Positions 59,668 to 64,000 of a stretch of 64,000 nucleotides of DNA are shown in pieces. The notes beneath the pieces were generated by a model that saw only the letters and a list, made by a program, of their open reading frames with translations, made no database searches and had not been told where the DNA came from. The DNA is from Gamsiella multidivaricata (lineage: Eukaryota; Mortierellomycota; Mortierellomycetes; Mortierellales; Mortierellaceae): positions 1 through 64,000 of the forward strand of contig NW_026251839.1 in the NCBI RefSeq assembly GCF_025024155.1, in the 5' to 3' direction. Within the stretch, counting starts at the first letter, position 1. Each line of letters opens with the position of its first letter. Made by a program: the position numbers and the translations under genes.

Positions 59668-61755
59668 CTACTTTGCTTTCTTCCTGGGAGAGGAGTTTTT
59701 CTTTCCTCTTTTTCCCTTACTCGCATCTTTTGAGATTGGTTTTTGCTGTGCCATCTGTTGTCGTAGCGTTTTTCTCTGAACTCTCTTTTCCTTCTCTGCT
59801 TGCTTTGCAATGACATGAGGGTTCTGTTGGTTCAAACGCTTCCAGTACCGTCTGATGATCAGATCTGAATCAAAATTGTCATACTCTAGTTGCGAGTTGT
59901 GAGAAGAGTCGTATCCTTTCCACTTGACAGTGTACCTCACCCCCTCTGCCGTGAGTTCGTGGCCAAGAATGGCTTCGACTTCGTACGACTCATCATTGCG
60001 ACCATCTAGGTCCTGCGTGACAAGTTTGAGTTGGACAGGGGCGTAGTTGCGTTCTAGTTTCTGATTCGTGGCATCCAACAAGGTATAAGCTCCATTCTCT
60101 ATACGTTCCATGACCTTGTAAGGGCCTTGGTACTTTGGTGCAAGCTTGCCTTCCTGGAGTTGCTCTCTGGCCATGACATAACAGCCAGGAGGGAACCCCA
60201 GAATGTGATGTGTACGATTGAACTTATCAATCATTTTGCGCTATGTTTCTGCACTGGCTTCTGACACTGCCGGAAAGACTAGTTCCGTAAGGTATTCCAA
60301 GCGTTTCTCAAGTTCTTCTTCTGCCATAAGATGTGATTCTGCTGACGTAAAATCAGTTAGCCCTGCAAAGGAGCGTCCGAAGAATAATGAGAACGGCGTA
60401 GACTTGTGGAGACTCGCCGCACGCTCGTTTAATTGGAGTTGGGTCAAAGGAAGATAAGCATCCCAAAGATCAAGACGACCTTCAAGTTGCTTCTGAATAT
60501 TCTCTTTAAGGGCTCTAACATATCTCTCAGCAACACCGTTGGATCGAGGATGATATGGTGTGGATAACCTGTGATCAATCTGCAGCTTTTGCGACATGAG
60601 TTTGGCTACTTCATTTACGAATTCGGTGCCACTGTCGCTTTGGATAATCTTTGGGAAACCAATTGTACAAAATAATTTGAAGAAGACGCCTGCAACTGTC
60701 TTGGCTTCCTTATTCGGCAATGGTCCCAGAAAGACGAATCTAGTACAGATGTCAACCATTACCAAGGCGAACACGTTGCCTTGCCTGCTAACGTCAAATG
60801 TGGCTAGATCAATCGCTACATGCTCTCCAGGTAATTCTGCATGAATGGCTTTCAGTGGATGATATCCTTTGCGTGCAATATTAAAGTGCTGACAGGGTCC
60901 ACATTGGCTAATCCATTTGAGACAATCTTCCCTGAGCTTTGGCCACGTGTAGCCCCGCTCATAAATGACCTTAACCATTGCATTACCCCCGAGATGACCA
61001 AATTCATGGACTTGATTGAGTATTTGTTTGCGTTCTTCGACGTCTAGAACAGTAGTTCTGTCCATGCCGTTCGTCTGCATAACATGAGTATACGGTGCTT
61101 CATGATCAATAGGTACTGTCGAGAGACGATCTGCTAAGTCAACCGAAGAAATAGTGACGTCCTCTTCTGTAGGCGAAAGAGTGGCCTTTCGTAGCCCTGA
61201 CCTAGTCACTGCTGCAACACGATGCTCCTTGCCTCTAGAGTTTACACTCTCAACAGGCGTCCATAATTCATCTGGAAATGCTCGGGATAATGCATCTGGA
61301 ATAACGTTCAACAGCCCTGGACGATACACACATTCGAAATTATAATTGAGCAATGTCTCCTTCCAATTCGTAATGATCGGAGGTAGCTCCTTCTGTTCGT
61401 GAATGTATGTCAAGGGTCTGTGATCAGTGTACAGCGTGAACCTTCTACCCCACAAATAGTGATGGAATCTCATGAGAGCAAATATAATCCCCAAGAGCTC
61501 CTTTTTATAAGCGGGATAGTTCTTTTCGTGCTTGTGCAGTGCGCGTGCCTGAAAGGAAACGTAGTTCACTTTAGATTCGTCGCTTTTTCCATTTGGTAAC
61601 TGGTACAAGACTGCACCGATGCCCACATTAGAGGCGTCAGTGGCGACATTAAAAGGTTCTTTGAAGTTTGGGAATGACAAAACAGGTGCTTGGGCAATCA
61701 GATTTCCAATTGCATCAAAACTGCGCCTTTGCAAGTCATCCAACTCAAACGTACA
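59668..61755 (-). pseudogene. Ty3/gypsy chromovirus pol: RNase H, integrase, chromodomain; interrupted
   Basis: The gene runs on the minus strand. Domains in order: RNase H (FNVATDASNVGIGAVLYQL; FTLYTDHRPLTYIHEQ), integrase zinc finger (HEFGHLGG ... CGPCQHF), integrase core (IDLATFDVSRQGNVFALVMVD; IIQSDSGTEFVNE; STPYHPRSNGVAERYVRALKE), then, after an in-frame TAG at 60241-60243, the C-terminal GPYKV/SH3-like part and a chromodomain (YEVEAILGHELTAEGVRYTVKWKGY). The reverse transcriptase is missing: homology stops near 61755, where Tc1 element 2 begins, so the 5' half lies outside. The chromodomain places it in the chromoviruses, which target heterochromatin marks. Confidence 0.85.
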
Positions 61756-62772
61756 CTGACTCCGGGAATTGAGTAAATGTTTTCTCAGTTTATCATTGGT
61801 GCTCCCCAGTTTCATAGTGGAGGGTAGTATGAACCCATGTTTCATTACCAAGTTAGCATTACTACGTCTAACCAGTATGGTGCAGTTTGAAATCATTCTG
61901 ACATCATTCCAAGGAGAACGCAAGGTATTTGTCTATCTGCTGCATTTACTCAATTTCCGGCCTCTCATTCCAAAATATTTAAATCGTTTACACTTTTCTC
62001 GCCTTACCATCTGCATTCTCGCCGTTTCTCACAGCTTGTAGCCCCTTCTACCATTTTCTCTCCTACGCAATGAAGAAGCTCAGTTCCATCGTTGAGGGTC
62101 TCATCATCGAGAACCTAAAGTCCGGTATGACCACAAGACAGATTGCTCGGAAGCACTCTGTTTCTCAGTCCAAAGTGTCCCAAATTGCGCAAACAGTCAA
62201 ACAGAGCATTCCTCCAGCCAAAGCCGGCCGTCGAAGCCAGGTATCCCCAACCACTCGACGCGCAATCGTACGACGTATCACAAACGGCGATCTTAAAACG
62301 GCCGTTGATGCGCAGAAGCATCTCTCTGAGCAACTGGGCATCAACATCTCTACCAACAGGGTCAGAGAGATCTTCAGGGAGGAGGGACTGACGGCAATGC
62401 GAAAGGTCAAGCGCCCCAAACTGACCGCCAATCATCGCAGGGAACGTATGAATTTTGTCCGCATGTATAAGCATTGGACTATCGATGACTGGAAACGGGT
62501 TCTATGGACAGATGAAACCAGGATCAACCGATACGGGTCCGATGGGAAGGTCTGGGTTTGGAAGAACACAAAAATCGGCGACCAGGACCGGCTCGTTGAC
62601 GAGACGCTCAAGTACGGAGGAGGTCATCTTTTTATGTGGGGTTGCATGACGTATGACGGGCCAGGTTTCATCTCTCAAATCCATGGGACAATGGATGCTG
62701 AGTTGTATGTCGAGATCCTTGAGGAGTGTGTTGCATTGACGCAAGAGTGGTATGGGATCCGGCCACAGGATA
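61752..62772 (+). mobile_element. Tc1/mariner-like element 2, cut by element 3
   Basis: Left end near TA at 61752, inside the gypsy pol. It carries a 17-bp inverted repeat, GGGAATTGAGTAAATG at about 61762-61778 with its complement at 61945-61961. The transposase runs from 62070. The right end is outside the window because element 3 lies at 62773 onwards. Confidence 0.55.
62070..62772 (+). pseudogene. Tc1/mariner-like transposase (element 2), interrupted
   Basis: From MKKLSSIVEGLIIENLKSGM the frame has the first HTH (RQIARKHSVSQSKVSQIA), GRRSQVSPTTRRAI, the second HTH, and the first catalytic Asp in WTDETRINRYGSDG. It holds the expected GHLFMWGCMTYDGPG strand and stops after QD at 62771, exactly where the TA of an insertion site is found. 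The second Asp and the Glu of the DDE triad are absent from this fragment, so it is inactive. Confidence 0.8.
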
Positions 62773-64000
62773 CAGTCCACGAAAAAAGTGTTATCATGTT
62801 TTCATAATTTCGACCTTTTTTCTTTGATACTTACATCAATACCGCCTACTGCTACGAGGCTTCACGCGATCAATCTCGTATATTTGTTAAGATTACCTGC
62901 CAAGTTACGAGCCAATGGATGCACTCTATCCGGCTAATTGAGGACATGAACATATTGACCCCATTCTAACACTTTTTCGAAATATGACCACCCTCTGATT
63001 CTGTTAGCTACTTTTCTGCCATTAATAATCGATATGGCCTCCTTTATTTGCGTGAAGCCTCTTCATGCGCTCGGGCATGCTCTCATATAGCTCGTGAATG
63101 AATTTGATATCTATTGTTGTCCATATATCCTGAACACGCTCCCAGAGGTCGTCCAAAGAGCTTGGTGCCTCTGGATACTGATCAAGTCGGTACTTGAGGT
63201 GCGACCATAGATGCTCGATCGGGTTGAGGTCCGGAGAATTCGCAGGCCATTCCATGACTGCGATCTTGGATTTCCTAAGGAAGTCTTCGACTATACCTGC
63301 TGTATGCACTTTGGCATTGTCCTGCTGAAAAATGAATTTTGCTGGATCCATACCAAACCAATCCCGAGATGCGCAAAGATAGTCCTTCAGTACATCGAGG
63401 TAGGTTTGTGCATCCATACTTCCTGGGATCCAGCAGGCATCGCCCAAGCCATAAAATGTTATGCAACCCCAGACCATAATTTTGCCCCCTCCGCCCTGCT
63501 TTGTTTTCTGCACTTGGTGAGGTTGGATATCCTTCCTGTTGGGCTTCTTGTAATAGAATTTCCTGCCGAAGGACCCAATCCTGCTGATTATAGTTTCGTC
63601 CGAGAACATCACATTCTTCCAGTCGTCCACGGTCCATTTCAAGTGCGCCTTAGTAAATTCGTAGCGTGCTCTGATTTGATCCGGTGTCAGATCACGCTTC
63701 CTAGGCTGGACGTATGCTTTTAAGCCCTCCTGTTTAAGGTAGTTCCGGACACTGTCTACATGAACCTGCACTCCTTGCACCGATTGGATAAGTCGCTGGC
63801 CGTCGCGGAGGGTTACGGCTTTTCCTGTGACGAAATGACGAGCAAGTAAGGTCTTGGTCTTCTTCGAAACCTTCGAAGGACGCCCTATTTAGGGGATGGA
63901 ACGTTCTCCTTGTACCTTTGACGAATCTTGGAAACGGAGAAAGTAGAGATATGCAAGGATCTTGAGGCCTCGCGGACAGATTTTCCTTGCCGAAGTTGGA
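62773..64000 (-). mobile_element. Tc1/mariner-like element 3, right part beyond the window
   Basis: It begins right after TA at 62771-62772 with CAGTCCACGAAAAAAGTGTT, a Tc1-type terminus. The transposase is on the minus strand, and its start lies beyond or close to 64000. Its other end is out of the window. Confidence 0.6.
63022..64000 (-). pseudogene. Tc1-family transposase (element 3), DD34E, one frameshift, 5' partial
   Basis: On the minus strand the HTH region (LRQGKSVREASRSLHIST ... KIRQRYKEN) is followed by a net 1-nt shift with stop codons near 63885-63892, inside the GRPS linker. The rest is open to the stop at 63022. The catalytic triad is complete: Asp in VMFSDETII, Asp in FQQDNAKVHT, and Glu in PDLNPIEHLW. 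There are 34 residues between the second Asp and the Glu, so it is of the DD34E Tc1 type. The frameshift makes it inactive unless it is a sequencing error. Confidence 0.85.

Noticed and set aside
1..64000. CRISPR arrays, rRNA genes, bacterial operons or ribosome binding sites
   Set aside because: No regularly spaced repeat arrays or rRNA-like sequence were seen; spliceosomal introns and TATA boxes show a eukaryotic nuclear genome.

Overview
This window looks like nuclear DNA of a filamentous fungus. Genes are dense, intron-rich and lie on both strands. Introns are short (about 50-330 nt) with GTAAG/GTATG-type donors and T-rich tracts before the acceptor. Genes encode Ser/Gln-rich low-complexity stretches. 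Homopolymer A/T runs, some over 40 nt, sit mainly in introns and intergenic DNA. Protein content and intron style suggest an early-diverging lineage such as Mortierellomycotina/Mucoromycota; that placement is inference. No rRNA, tRNA or CRISPR was seen. Exon joins were worked out by hand from splice signals and reading-frame phase; each gene listed with a full join closes in phase.

Region 1 (1-17 kb): a 5'-truncated unknown gene; a VIT/vWA protein with polyGln and LFGS repeats; a GIY-YIG-clan T5orf172-type protein; a metallo-beta-lactamase-fold protein; a 119-bp-armed inverted repeat; a THEM6-like hotdog thioesterase; a 130-bp MITE-like palindrome; a small His/Gln-rich protein facing a DUF1295 membrane reductase-like gene across a promoter with 20-bp-spaced direct repeats; and a six-exon Ser-rich protein with a helical, RhoGEF-like core.

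Region 2 (17-31 kb): a PAQR/haemolysin-III receptor gene; a second T5orf172 gene that shares an intron position and phase with the first, plus an eroded copy of its 3' end; a 3.6-kb stretch without a convincing gene; and a DUF3712 membrane protein.

Region 3 (31-58 kb) is mostly housekeeping. It has the DEAD-box helicase Dbp7 (ribosome biogenesis), the GPI inositol-deacylase Bst1/PGAP1 (ER), a CWF19L1/Drn1-like splicing factor with three zinc knuckles, an EF-hand-like/coiled-coil/C-terminal-TM protein laid out like a KASH/dynein adaptor, a PDAP1/PP28 homologue, NUDCD1, an SLC25 mitochondrial carrier with a 12-nt microexon, and an LRR protein with a myristoylation-type N-terminus.

Region 4 (58.8-64 kb) is a nest of transposons. 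A Tc1/mariner fragment is cut by a Ty3/gypsy chromovirus (LTR, chromodomain, integrase, RNase H). The chromovirus is cut by a second Tc1-like element, and that by a third Tc1-like element that runs off the end. All transposase or pol genes here carry a break: truncation, frameshift or in-frame stop.

I found no clearly new multi-gene system. The best leads are the KASH5-like adaptor, the pair of T5orf172 genes with their relic, the long inverted repeat that could form double-stranded RNA, and the nested transposon island.
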